DNA of 25,594 nt from an uncultured Clostridia bacterium (GCA_944393455.1 CALYAH010000103.1:1-25594), one strand, 5' to 3'; numbered from the stretch's first letter, positions 1-7,180 are shown. Notes: a model not told the origin generated them from the letters alone. A program made the numbers and translations.

Positions 1-667
1 ATTATTTCAAATGCTGGAGATAATGATAAGAAGTATATATCAATGGAAAGCTTAGAAAATCATTTAATTGATAGAGAAAATGGAATTATTAAATTGCTGG
101 ATCCACCATTTGAAAAAGGTAAATTGGAACCAGGATATATTAAAGCCTATATGCCAGGAGTAAGAGAAAATGGAGGGCAATATACACATGCTTCTGTATG
201 GGTAATTATTGCCGAGAGTTTATTGGGATTTGGAGATAAAGCATTAGAATTATATAGAATGATAAATCCAATTGAGCATAGTAGGACAAAAGAAGCAAGC
301 AAAAAGTACAAAGTAGAACCTTATGTGATTGCAGCAGATATTTATGGAGCAGGTAATTTGGCAGGAAGAGGAGGCTGGACCTGGTACACAGGTTCTAGTA
401 GTTGGTACTACAAAGCAGGAATTGAATATATATTAGGACTAAAAATAGAAAAAGGATATATAAAAATAGAACCATGCATTCCACGAGATTGGAAAGAATA
501 TCAAATTCAATATAAATGGAAAGAAAGCATATATAACATTAGAGTTAAAAATCCTAATGGGAAAAATGTACGGAGTAAATCATGTGATTTTAGATGGAAA
601 TGAAGTAGAAAATAATATAAAGTTAGAAGGAAATAGAAAGATTTATAATATAGAAGTAATTATGTAA
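1..667 (+). CDS. GH94 C-terminal part, cyclic beta-1,2-glucan synthase-like; 5' partial, frameshifted
   Basis: The reading frame is open from base 1, so the gene starts upstream of the window. The visible part matches the C-terminal half of GH94 phosphorylase domains as found in NdvB/ChvB-type cyclic beta-1,2-glucan synthases: YMPGVRENGGQYTHASVW, VEPYVIAADIY, a GRGGWTWYTGSSSWYY segment, then IEPCIPRDWKEY. GH94 enzymes act on beta-linked glucans by phosphorolysis; in NdvB the domain sets chain length. The catalytic Asp region would lie upstream. The original frame ends at 603 (DFRWK, stop), but the family's expected tail (YGVNHVILDGNEVENNIKLE) reads on in the next frame from about 566 to the TAA at 665-667. 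Removing one base from the A5 run at 562-566 joins the two. It is either a sequencing indel or a real frameshift. The domain call is solid; the exact substrate is inferred. Confidence 0.82.
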
Positions 668-687
668 GAATAAAATATAAAATTTTA

Positions 688-727
688 GAGTATTGCCAAA
701 ATTATATAAGTTGGCAATACTCTATTT
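688..727. terminator. Hairpin terminator between convergent genes
   Basis: A perfect 12-bp stem (GAGTATTGCCAA, 688-699, with 711-722) and an 11-base loop are followed by TATTTTTA on the plus strand. It closes the GH94 gene. On the minus strand it lies just after the stop of the deacetylase gene and is followed by TAAAATTTTA, so it probably works in both directions. Confidence 0.8.
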
Positions 728-732
728 TTAAA

Positions 733-1518
733 TTATATAAGTAAGTCATAGAAATTTTTAAATTCATAACCTTGTTCTCTTAAATAATCAATGGAATCTT
801 TTAAAACTAAAGAACTATTACTAACATCAGTAGTGTCATGCATTAAAACAACTAAGGTTCCTTTGTCTTTAGCAGATTTTTTTAGATTATTTAAAAGTTG
901 GAGAGAGGTATATTTTTTAACGGAATCGTTATTTAAACAATTCCAATCAATGTAGGTGTAATCCATATCTTGAAGAAGTTTAACACATTTTTTCTTTTGA
1001 GATTTGTTAATAGGTGACATATAACCATTTGGAAAACGAAAGATATGGGAACAGTAGTTGGGGTTATTAATTGCCTTTCCGATTTCAATATCAGTATTTT
1101 TAATTTCATTTATAAAACTATCTTCGCTAGCATATAATTTTTGATTATTATGGTCATACCCATGATTAGCAATATAATGTCCTTCTTCATAAGCTCTTTT
1201 TACTAATTCAGGGTGTTTAGAAACATATTTTCCAATAACAAAAAAAGTGGCTTTGACATCCTCGTTTTTAAGAGTATCTAAGATTTTTGGAGTAGCTTGT
1301 AAGGTTGGACCATCATCAAAAGTTAAATAAGCAATTTTTGCCTCACTTTTTGTTAAAGATGCAATTTTTTCTTGCAAATTATTGTCAATAAGACTACTAG
1401 TTGTAAGTTCAGTAGCTATGGAAAAAGGGTGATAAAAAGAAAGATAAACAAAGAAAGCTAAAAATAGAAGTAAACAGATAAAAATAAGAACCTTCTTTTT
1501 TAAAATAAAAATATTCAT
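733..1518 (-). CDS. Membrane-anchored polysaccharide deacetylase (NodB domain)
   Basis: A 261-residue CE4-type deacetylase that would remove acetyl groups from peptidoglycan or another extracellular polysaccharide, with a divalent metal. A basic N-terminus and hydrophobic stretch (residues about 8-28) form a signal anchor, placing the NodB domain outside the cell. Visible motifs are LTFDDGP (D68 base, D69 metal), H119-x3-H123 (metal), FRFPNG near residue 165 and LMHD near 228, so the catalytic set looks intact. The start is supported by GAGGTAA 6 bases before ATG. That ribosome site is the 3' arm of a hairpin (see 1525-1546). The gene is divergent from the pilin-like gene and convergent with GH94. 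It is a different branch from the PdaB-like deacetylase at 8990. The substrate is not known from sequence. Confidence 0.9.
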   Translation of the reverse strand: MNIFILKKKVLIFICLLLFLAFFVYLSFYHPFSIATELTTSSLIDNNLQEKIASLTKSEAKIAYLTFDDGPTLQATPKILDTLKNEDVKATFFVIGKYVSKHPELVKRAYEEGHYIANHGYDHNNQKLYASEDSFINEIKNTDIEIGKAINNPNYCSHIFRFPNGYMSPINKSQKKKCVKLLQDMDYTYIDWNCLNNDSVKKYTSLQLLNNLKKSAKDKGTLVVLMHDTTDVSNSSLVLKDSIDYLREQGYEFKNFYDLLI

Positions 1519-1524
1519 AATATT

Positions 1525-1546
1525 ACCTCATTTAAGTATATGAGGT
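1525..1546 (-). promoter_or_regulatory. Hairpin enclosing the deacetylase Shine-Dalgarno
   Basis: In the minus-strand transcript, ACCTCAT pairs with ATGAGGT (7 bp, 8-base loop). The 3' arm contains the GAGGT ribosome site of the deacetylase gene. Such a fold could lower translation unless opened. The structure is seen; the regulatory role is inferred. Confidence 0.45.
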
Positions 1547-1578
1547 GAAATAATTTTTAGCATAAAATTTAAATAAAA

Positions 1579-1607
1579 TTTTCGTAAAGTCTTATACTTC
1601 ACGAAAA
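1579..1607. repeat. Palindrome A in the divergent intergenic region
   Basis: TTTTCGTAAAGT pairs with ACTTCACGAAAA (11 of 12 positions, 5-base loop). It is closely related, in inverted orientation, to the palindrome at 1759-1791. The stretch 1519-1806 between the divergent deacetylase and pilin-like genes holds only these two palindromes and the hairpin at 1525; no confident gene was seen in it. The palindromes could be operator sites or transcript hairpins. Confidence 0.55.
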
Positions 1608-1758
1608 AATTTATATTTCAAGTATAACAATAAAATATAAAAATATCAATAGTTTAAAAGTATAAATTAGCATAATATCAATCTTAATTTTAGAGTTGCT
1701 AAAGAAAAAGGAAAAAATAGATGTAATGGTTATAAAAAGTAAAGGTAAAGAATTTTTA

Positions 1759-1791
1759 TTTTTTCGTAGAGTATAAGAATAAACGAAAAAA
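1759..1791. repeat. Palindrome B, just upstream of the pilin-like gene's ribosome site
   Basis: A 9-bp stem TTTTTTCGT/ACGAAAAAA encloses GTATAAGA. It has the same core as palindrome A read on the other strand. It ends 3 bases before the AAGGAGG ribosome site of the gene at 1807, so it could be a 5' leader hairpin or an operator. Confidence 0.55.
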
Positions 1792-1806
1792 CATAAGGAG
1801 GAAGAA

Positions 1807-3006
1807 ATGAAGAGAAACAAAAGAGAAGACGGTATTACATTAATTGTATTGGTAATTACAATAATTGTTTTGCTAATATTAACAGGGATAACAATAGCGG
1901 CATTAACAGGAAACAACGGAATAATAAGTGAAGCAGGAAATGCAAAAGAACAAACAGAAATATCCCAAGAAAAAGAAATAATAGATATTTCAACAGTAGA
2001 AGCAATGGGAAAAAACAATAGAGGAAATTTGGAAGAAGAAGAATTTCAAAATGCTTTAAATGACCATGCAAATGGAAAAGTAAGCGCAACAGATATAGGT
2101 GAAGAATTTGAAGTATTTTTTGAAGAGAGTAATAGATACTATATAGTAAATAAAGATGGAGATATATCAAACTATGGAGATTTTGTAGTAGATAAAGCTC
2201 CGGGGGATTTAATAAAAGATGAAAATGGAACAGATATAGAAGAAGGAGCTTCATTAGAAATATGGTGTATAGAGGATCTGTTAGAATGGTCAAAGAATTC
2301 TAGTGCATATCAAAATTTAGATATAATATTATGCAGAAATTTAAATTTTAAATCAAAATTTTCATATTCTGACAGTAAAAGAACAGATTATGGAGACATT
2401 AATTGTGATGGAAAAACAGAATCTTTAATACAAGAATTACAATCTGGAATAGGTTTTACGCCAATTAATGAATATAAAGCAAAATTCAATGGACAAGGAA
2501 ATGCAATAACTAATATATATCAAAATAATGATAGTGACATAGGTCTGTTTAAAATGTGTACAAATGTTACAATTGAAAATCTTAGATTAACTGGATATAT
2601 GGAAACAACAACAACCGGATATGCGGGAGGAATAATGTCGTATTCTAATCATACTACATCATTCAATTGCAATAATTGTTCTGTAAATATAGAAATTGTT
2701 GCAAATAATGCAAGTCATGTAGGAGGATTAGTAGGAAGAGCAGGAACAATAAATATAACTCAATGTTTCAATGAAGGAAATATTGAAGGAAAAAATGCAT
2801 ATACAGGAGGTTTGAGTGGTATTGGACTTACTGGCAGCATAGATAAAAGTTATAATGTAGGTCATATTATTGGAAATAATAGTGGAGGAATATTAGGCTA
2901 TAGTTATTATCCAACTCCGTTAATAATAACAAATTCATATAATGTAGGAACAGTCGAAGGAAGTGTTGCACGGTGGAATAGTAGGAGTTCAAAATGGAGT
3001 GACTAG
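1807..3006 (+). CDS. Pilin-like N-terminus plus GLUG repeats, N-terminal part of a frameshifted gene
   Basis: The start is fixed by AAGGAGG 6 bases before ATG. Residues 1-35 resemble a prepilin leader and helix: a basic tip, G9, then ITLIVLVITIIVLLIL. The usual Glu at mature position 5 is replaced by Val, so processing by prepilin peptidase is uncertain. A spacer of about 150 residues is followed by a repeat array of the GLUG type (HVGGLVG, ITQCFNEGNIEG, YTGGLSG, IDKSYNVGHIIG, SGGILG, ITNSYNVGTVEG). This implies a secreted or surface-anchored beta-rich protein, possibly an adhesin. At about base 2970 the frame slips: this frame gives ARWNSRSSKWSD and stops, while GGIVGVQNG continues in the next frame (entry at 2963). 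The two parts are one gene. Confidence 0.8.
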   Translation: MKRNKREDGITLIVLVITIIVLLILTGITIAALTGNNGIISEAGNAKEQTEISQEKEIIDISTVEAMGKNNRGNLEEEEFQNALNDHANGKVSATDIGEEFEVFFEESNRYYIVNKDGDISNYGDFVVDKAPGDLIKDENGTDIEEGASLEIWCIEDLLEWSKNSSAYQNLDIILCRNLNFKSKFSYSDSKRTDYGDINCDGKTESLIQELQSGIGFTPINEYKAKFNGQGNAITNIYQNNDSDIGLFKMCTNVTIENLRLTGYMETTTTGYAGGIMSYSNHTTSFNCNNCSVNIEIVANNASHVGGLVGRAGTINITQCFNEGNIEGKNAYTGGLSGIGLTGSIDKSYNVGHIIGNNSGGILGYSYYPTPLIITNSYNVGTVEGSVARWNSRSSKWSD

Positions 3007-3388
3007 TGATGTGCAAATAAAAAATGTATACAATATTGGAAACATAATCGGAGATAAAATAGGAGGAATAATGAATTCAAGTGGAGGGATTTTTTCAATT
3101 GAAAATTGTTACAATGCTGGTAATTTAGAAGGAAAAGAAACAGATACAGGAGGTATTGTAGGAACAAAGGGGTCTAAAAGAGATGGATGTAGTATTATAA
3201 ATTGTTTTTACTTAGATAATGTAGAAAACTCATGTTTATATGAAATTAAAGAAATTAATTCAGAAAAATTAACGGTAACAGAACTTAAAGGACAATATAT
3301 GTTAGACAAATTAAATAATTACATATCATCTGATTCGAATTTACAAAGTTGGATTCATGGAAACAATGGATATCCAAATTTAAAATGA
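2963..3388 (+). CDS. GLUG-repeat C-terminal part of the frameshifted pilin-like gene
   Basis: This is the continuation, one frame over, of the gene beginning at 1807, not a separate gene: there is no ribosome site before its first ATG, and its first residues simply carry on the repeat register (GGIVGVQNG, IKNVYNIGNIIG, IENCYNAGNLEG, TGGIVGT, IINCFYLDN). The last 40 residues (LTVTELKGQYM, then SWIHGNNGYPNLK) look like the closing segment often seen after GLUG arrays. Removing one base near the C at 2971 restores a single protein of about 526 residues. There is no long homopolymer at the break. The stop codon lies inside the shared terminator hairpin. Confidence 0.7.
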   Translation: MLHGGIVGVQNGVTSDVQIKNVYNIGNIIGDKIGGIMNSSGGIFSIENCYNAGNLEGKETDTGGIVGTKGSKRDGCSIINCFYLDNVENSCLYEIKEINSEKLTVTELKGQYMLDKLNNYISSDSNLQSWIHGNNGYPNLK

Positions 3389-3424
3389 TAATAGTATGTA
3401 TTAGTACATACTATTATCATTTTA
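3381..3424. terminator. Bidirectional terminator containing both convergent stop codons
   Basis: A perfect 20-bp stem (3381-3400 with 3405-3424) with a TTAG loop. The TGA of the plus-strand GLUG gene (3386-3388) is in the left arm and the TGA of the minus-strand glycosyltransferase (3417-3419) is in the right arm. The stem's own outer A/T bases give a short U tract in each direction. Confidence 0.8.
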
Positions 3425-4103
3425 TACTATCAGCCTCTTCTTGTGTAATATAGCCATATTCAACCATTTTATTTAAAACGTGAGCTTGTCTTTTTTTTGC
3501 TAAATCTGGGTTAACAGTTGGTGCATAAACAGAAGGTGCATTTGGGATTCCCGCCAACATAGAAGCCTCATCTAAATTTAAGTCTTTAGGTTCTTTATTA
3601 AAATAGCCCATACTTGCATCATAAATACAATAATAACTGTCTCCGAAATAAGAAGAATTAACATAGAGTGCAAGTATTTCATCTTTGCTATAATTTTTTT
3701 CTAAGTCAAAGGCACCAAATACTTCTCCAAGTTTCCTAATTAAAGTTTTGTCCTGATTAAAGATTACATTTTTTGCAACTTGTTGTGTAATAGTACTTCC
3801 ACCTTCATCAAACTCTCCGTCACGAATGTTGGTATAAAGTGCTCTTGCAATACCAATAGGGTCAATAGGACCATGATTATAATATCGGTGGTCTTCTACT
3901 GCGATAACAGCATTAATATAATTTTTAGGTAACTCATCAAAAGATAGATAATGCTCTTTACTGGTTACTTCTTCAACTCTTTCTGTTAAGGATTTTTCAT
4001 GTAAAGTGTTAGAATAGTATCCATAACCAATTAGAAAAGCAAAAGTTCCAGCAAGTAAGATTAAAATAAATAATATAATTAATATTTTCTTTAATATTTT
4101 CAT
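3417..4103 (-). CDS. Monofunctional peptidoglycan glycosyltransferase (GT51)
   Basis: A 228-residue membrane-anchored enzyme that polymerises lipid II into glycan strands. Residues about 3-30 form one membrane helix. The GT51 motifs follow: EDHRYYNHG (catalytic Glu70), GGSTITQQVAKN (about 101-112), RKLGEVFGAFDLEK and ILALYVNSSYFG, then EASMLAGIPNAPSVYAP. There is no transpeptidase domain, so it is an MtgA/SgtB-type enzyme. The upstream in-frame ATG at 4130 is not used: it lies inside the promoter -10 element and has no ribosome site. The ATG at 4103 has TAGGAG at 8 bases. The gene stands alone with its own promoter and a shared terminator. Confidence 0.92.
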   Translation of the reverse strand: MKILKKILIILFILILLAGTFAFLIGYGYYSNTLHEKSLTERVEEVTSKEHYLSFDELPKNYINAVIAVEDHRYYNHGPIDPIGIARALYTNIRDGEFDEGGSTITQQVAKNVIFNQDKTLIRKLGEVFGAFDLEKNYSKDEILALYVNSSYFGDSYYCIYDASMGYFNKEPKDLNLDEASMLAGIPNAPSVYAPTVNPDLAKKRQAHVLNKMVEYGYITQEEADSIK

Positions 4104-4128
4104 AGGCTTTCTCCTATTTTTTTTTTTC

Positions 4129-4156
4129 ATTATATAATAAAAAGTTTTATTTTCAA
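4129..4156 (-). promoter_or_regulatory. Sigma-A type promoter of the GT51 gene
   Basis: Read on the minus strand: TTGAAA (4151-4156), 16 bases, TATAAT (4129-4134). The start of transcription would fall near 4122, downstream of the first ATG at 4130, which supports the internal start at 4103. Confidence 0.7.
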
Positions 4157-4200
4157 ATAGAATTCACAAAAAATTAAGATTATATTAAACTTTGAATTGT

Positions 4201-4406
4201 AAAAACATTTGTTACTGTTTAGAATTTGTTAAAATTTATGTTAGTTTTAAATATCTTGTGTGTCGCAACTACTAATGTCGAAAAATAAATCTTTCAACGA
4301 AAGTAAGTTGCTCCAATCGCACTCGCTTTTAGCTCGTTTGGTCGCTTACGCGATATTTTTAACTAATATAAATTTTAACAAATTCTGAACCGTAACAAAT
4401 ATTTTT
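4201..4406. mobile_element. MITE-like foldback element with 55-bp terminal inverted repeats
   Basis: The arms 4201-4255 and 4352-4406 are inverted copies with about 5 mismatches in 55. The middle (4256-4351) is noticeably richer in GC than its surroundings and carries a small hairpin CTTTC-AAC-GAAAG and several CGCTTA/GTCGC-type words. No coding frame is present. It lies between the divergent GT51 and HD genes and fills most of the 4131-4436 gap. Size, TIR length and lack of coding fit a non-autonomous element, but no clear target-site duplication was found, so a structured RNA or a large hairpin of other origin is possible. Confidence 0.6.
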
Positions 4407-4436
4407 CTAAAAGCAAAAATTTGTTTTACTAATCTA

Positions 4437-4465
4437 TTGACTTTTTTAAGGGTAATCGATATAAT
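4437..4465 (+). promoter_or_regulatory. Promoter of the HD-ruvA-rarA operon
   Basis: TTGACT (4437-4442), 17 bases, TATAAT (4460-4465), about 45 bases before the HD gene. Confidence 0.8.
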
Positions 4466-4510
4466 GAGCAAGTAGATAAATTTGGAATATAAGAAAGGGA
4501 CGAAATAAAA

Positions 4511-5065
4511 ATGAAGGAAAAATTTTTAGAAATATTAAGACAAGTAAAAAGAGAAGGAATAGATGAATTAATTCAATTTTTAGAAAAATCAGATTTCTTC
4601 ATTGCACCAGCTAGTACAAGATTTCATGGAAATCATGAAGGAGGACTAGTAGAACATAGTATAAAAGTATATGAAATATTAAAACATAAAGTAGAAAACT
4701 GTGTTATGGATATTGAGATACCAGAAGAATCTGTTATTATAATAGGACTATTGCATGATATATGTAAAACTAACTTTTACAAGGTAGATTTTAGAAATGC
4801 AAAAAATGCATTAGGTGTATGGGAAAAAGTACCATATTATACAGTTGAAGATACCATACCATATGGTCATGGAGAAAAATCAGTTATGATGATTACAGAA
4901 TATATGAAATTAACACCAGAAGAAAAATATTCTATTCGTTGGCATATGGGTTACACAGAACCAAAAGAAAATTATAATGCAATTGGGGCAAGTTATAGCA
5001 AATATCCAATTGCTTTGTTAACACATGAGGCAGACTTAGAAGCAACTTATTTTTATAATACTTAA
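4511..5065 (+). CDS. HD-domain hydrolase
   Basis: A 184-residue soluble protein with the metal-binding HD signature: H49 (VEHS), H82-D83 (LLHDICK), H120 (YGHGEKS) and H145 (RWHMG). HD proteins of this size are phosphohydrolases acting on nucleotides or nucleic acids; the real substrate cannot be read from the sequence. The ribosome site is AAAGGGA about 11 bases upstream. It is the first gene of an operon with ruvA (24-base gap) and rarA, which hints at a role near DNA repair or nucleotide metabolism (inference). The ligand set looks complete, so it is probably active. Confidence 0.75.
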   Translation: MKEKFLEILRQVKREGIDELIQFLEKSDFFIAPASTRFHGNHEGGLVEHSIKVYEILKHKVENCVMDIEIPEESVIIIGLLHDICKTNFYKVDFRNAKNALGVWEKVPYYTVEDTIPYGHGEKSVMMITEYMKLTPEEKYSIRWHMGYTEPKENYNAIGASYSKYPIALLTHEADLEATYFYNT

Positions 5066-5089
5066 AATTTAATTAGGAAGGAAATAAAG

Positions 5090-5719
5090 ATGTTAGCATA
5101 TATAAAAGGAACATTAGAGATGAAAATGACAGGATATGTTGTAATTGATGTAGGTGGTTTAGGATACAAAGTATTCATGTCAGACGTAGGAATAGAAAAA
5201 TTAGGAAATATAGGAGATACTATAAAAGTACATACTTATTATAAAGTAAGAGAGGACGACATTAGTATTTTTGGATTTAATACACTAGAAGAATTAAAAA
5301 TGTTTGAATTATTAATTGGAGTTAGTGGAGTTGGTGCTAAAACGGCATTAGCAATGCTTGCTGTATGTGAGCCATCTGAATTTGCATTAGCTGTTATATC
5401 AGAAGATATAAAAACATTAACCAGTATACCAGGAATAGGACCAAAATCAGCTAAAAGAATTATATTAGAATTGAAAGATAAAATCAAAACAGAACAACAA
5501 GTAGAAGCAATTAAAAATCAAGTAAATCAAAATAATAAGACAACTAATGCAATACAAAAAGCAATTAAAAATAATGATAAAGTAGATGAAGCAACAGCAG
5601 CTCTTCAAGTACTAGGATATAACAAAAAAGAAATTGAGAAAGTATTTGAAAAACTAGAAACAGAAGAATTATCAATAGAGGAATTAATTAAAAAAGGCCT
5701 AGCATTATTAGGAAGATAG
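5090..5719 (+). CDS. ruvA: Holliday junction DNA-binding protein RuvA
   Basis: A 209-residue full-length RuvA, the tetrameric protein that binds four-way junctions and recruits the RuvB motor. The N-terminal OB-type domain is recognisable (MLAYIKGTLEM, then VVIDVGGLGYKV). Two helix-hairpin-helix segments follow (LIGVSGVGAKTALAML and LTSIPGIGPKSAKRIILEL). After a variable Asn/Lys-rich linker comes the C-terminal domain III (ATAALQVLGYNKKEIEKV) that contacts RuvB. The ribosome site is AGGAAGGAAA. The usual partner ruvB is not next to it; rarA follows after 21 bases. Confidence 0.96.
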   Translation: MLAYIKGTLEMKMTGYVVIDVGGLGYKVFMSDVGIEKLGNIGDTIKVHTYYKVREDDISIFGFNTLEELKMFELLIGVSGVGAKTALAMLAVCEPSEFALAVISEDIKTLTSIPGIGPKSAKRIILELKDKIKTEQQVEAIKNQVNQNNKTTNAIQKAIKNNDKVDEATAALQVLGYNKKEIEKVFEKLETEELSIEELIKKGLALLGR

Positions 5720-5740
5720 AGGAAGCGAAAGGAGGAAAAA

Positions 5741-6973
5741 ATGAATTCGAATGAACCATTAGCATTTAGAATGAGACCAAGAAATTTGGAAGAATATGTA
5801 GGACAAGAACATGTTCTTAGCAAAGATAAAATTTTATATAGAACAATAAAAGCAGACAGATTATCAAGTATTATTTTATTTGGACCTCCAGGATGTGGAA
5901 AGACCTCTTTAGCCAGAGTTATAAGTGAAACGACGAAATATAAATTTTATAAAATAAATGCGGTAACAGCAGGAGTAGCAGACATTAAAAGAGTAATTGA
6001 GGAAACAAAAAATTTTATGCTAAATCCTATGGGGAAAAGTATTTTATTTATAGATGAAATACATAGATTTAATAAATTGCAACAAGATGCCTTGCTTCCA
6101 TATGTAGAAAATGGAACTGTTATATTAATAGGAGCAACAACAGAAAATCCATACTTTGAAGTAAATAAGGCTTTAATATCTAGGTCTATGGTAATTAAGC
6201 TAAATCCATTAACAGAAGAAAATATTTATCAAGTATTAAAAAATGCATTAGAGAGAGAAGATGGTCTTGGTGAGTATAACATAAAAATAGAAGAGAAAAC
6301 TTTGAAGAAGTTAGCACAAATAGCAAATGGAGATGTAAGAACAGCACTAAACGGATTAGAAGTAGCAACACTTACAACAGCCATGAGTGAAGATGGTTAT
6401 ATCCATTTAACTGATGAAATTATAAAAAATAGTGTACAAAGTAGAAAAGCAATATTCGATAAAAATGGTGAAGAACACTATGATAATATAAGTGCATTTA
6501 TAAAATCTATGCGAGGTTCAGATCCTGATGCAGCTGTATTTTATTTAGCAAGAGCATTAAATGGAGGAGAAGACCCAATGTTCTTAGCAAGAAGAATTGT
6601 GATATGTGCATCAGAAGATGTCGGAATGGCAAATCCGAATGCTTTAGTAGTAGCTAACAGTGCTATGCAAGCTGTACATATGGTAGGAATGCCAGAAGCA
6701 AGAATCTTGTTATCAGAAGCAGCTATATATGTTGCAACATCACCAAAATCAAATGCGGCTTATATGGCTATAAATAAAGCGTTAGAAGATGTACAAAATA
6801 AAGATACAGGAGAAGTACCAATGCACATTAGAAATGCACCAATAGAAAAAATGAGAGAACTAGGATACAATGAGGGATATTTATATCCTCACGATTTTCC
6901 AGGACACTATGTAGAGCAACAATATTTACCAGACAAGATGGTAGGAACTAAATATTATCAACCAGATGAATAG
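5741..6973 (+). CDS. rarA: Replication-associated recombination protein RarA (AAA+ ATPase)
   Basis: A 410-residue AAA+ ATPase of the RarA/MgsA/WRNIP1 family, which acts at stalled forks and is related to clamp loaders and RuvB. Visible: LAFRMRPRNLEEYVGQEH at the N-terminus, Walker A GPPGCGKT (48-55), Walker B ILFIDEI (101-107), sensor 1 GATTENP, arginine finger SR (148-149), and the RarA-specific C-terminal part (AFIKSMRGSDPDAAVFYLAR, EDVGMANPNAL, then FPGHYVEQQYLPD). The C-terminal segment separates it from RuvB, so this is not a misplaced ruvB. The ribosome site is AAAGGAGG, 21 bases after ruvA. A large inverted repeat follows the stop. Confidence 0.95.
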   Translation: MNSNEPLAFRMRPRNLEEYVGQEHVLSKDKILYRTIKADRLSSIILFGPPGCGKTSLARVISETTKYKFYKINAVTAGVADIKRVIEETKNFMLNPMGKSILFIDEIHRFNKLQQDALLPYVENGTVILIGATTENPYFEVNKALISRSMVIKLNPLTEENIYQVLKNALEREDGLGEYNIKIEEKTLKKLAQIANGDVRTALNGLEVATLTTAMSEDGYIHLTDEIIKNSVQSRKAIFDKNGEEHYDNISAFIKSMRGSDPDAAVFYLARALNGGEDPMFLARRIVICASEDVGMANPNALVVANSAMQAVHMVGMPEARILLSEAAIYVATSPKSNAAYMAINKALEDVQNKDTGEVPMHIRNAPIEKMRELGYNEGYLYPHDFPGHYVEQQYLPDKMVGTKYYQPDE

Positions 6974-6982
6974 TTTTTTGAG

Positions 6983-7118
6983 ATGATTTTTTGATGTTTT
7001 TTGGGACGGAGTAAAAAAACATCTCTTTTTTTTCTTTCTTTTTTTGATTCTTTTTAATTTTCAAAGATGTTTTTTTACTCCGTCCCAAAAAACATCCCAA
7101 AAAACATCAAAAAATCAT
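6983..7118. repeat. REP-like inverted repeat with GGGACGGAG core
   Basis: The inner stem is a perfect 32-bp match (6993-7024 with 7065-7096) around a T-rich loop of 40 bases. The outer part (6983-6992 with 7109-7118) also pairs. The two right-arm parts are separated by a tandem copy of CCAAAAAACATC (7085-7096, 7097-7108) that is missing on the left. It follows rarA by 9 bases and could end its transcript. The core GGGAC is shared with the inverted repeats at 13867 and 17418. Confidence 0.7.
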
Positions 7119-7150
7119 TTTATAAATATGAATAATTTCATAAAAATTGG

Positions 7151-7178
7151 AAAGCCTACTAAAAGAAGTAGGTTTTTT
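7151..7178 (+). terminator. Terminator-like hairpin 2 bases before the first permease gene
   Basis: AAAGCCTACT pairs with AGTAGGTTTT (one G-U) around AAAAGA and ends in a T6 run. The ATG of the permease gene is at 7181. It may be a terminator for read-through from rarA or an attenuator in the permease leader. Its right arm also holds the only ribosome-site-like sequence (GTAGG) for that ATG. Confidence 0.5.
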
Positions 7179-7180
7179 AT

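Noticed and set aside
1611..2293. Minus-strand ORFs of 135 and 145 residues at 1611-2018 and 1856-2293
   Set aside because: They are antisense to the pilin-like gene or its leader, are low-complexity Leu/Ile/Phe-rich, and have no ribosome site.
5239..5823. Minus-strand ORFs opposite ruvA and rarA
   Set aside because: They are antisense to conserved coding sequence, Ser/Asn-rich, with no ribosome site.
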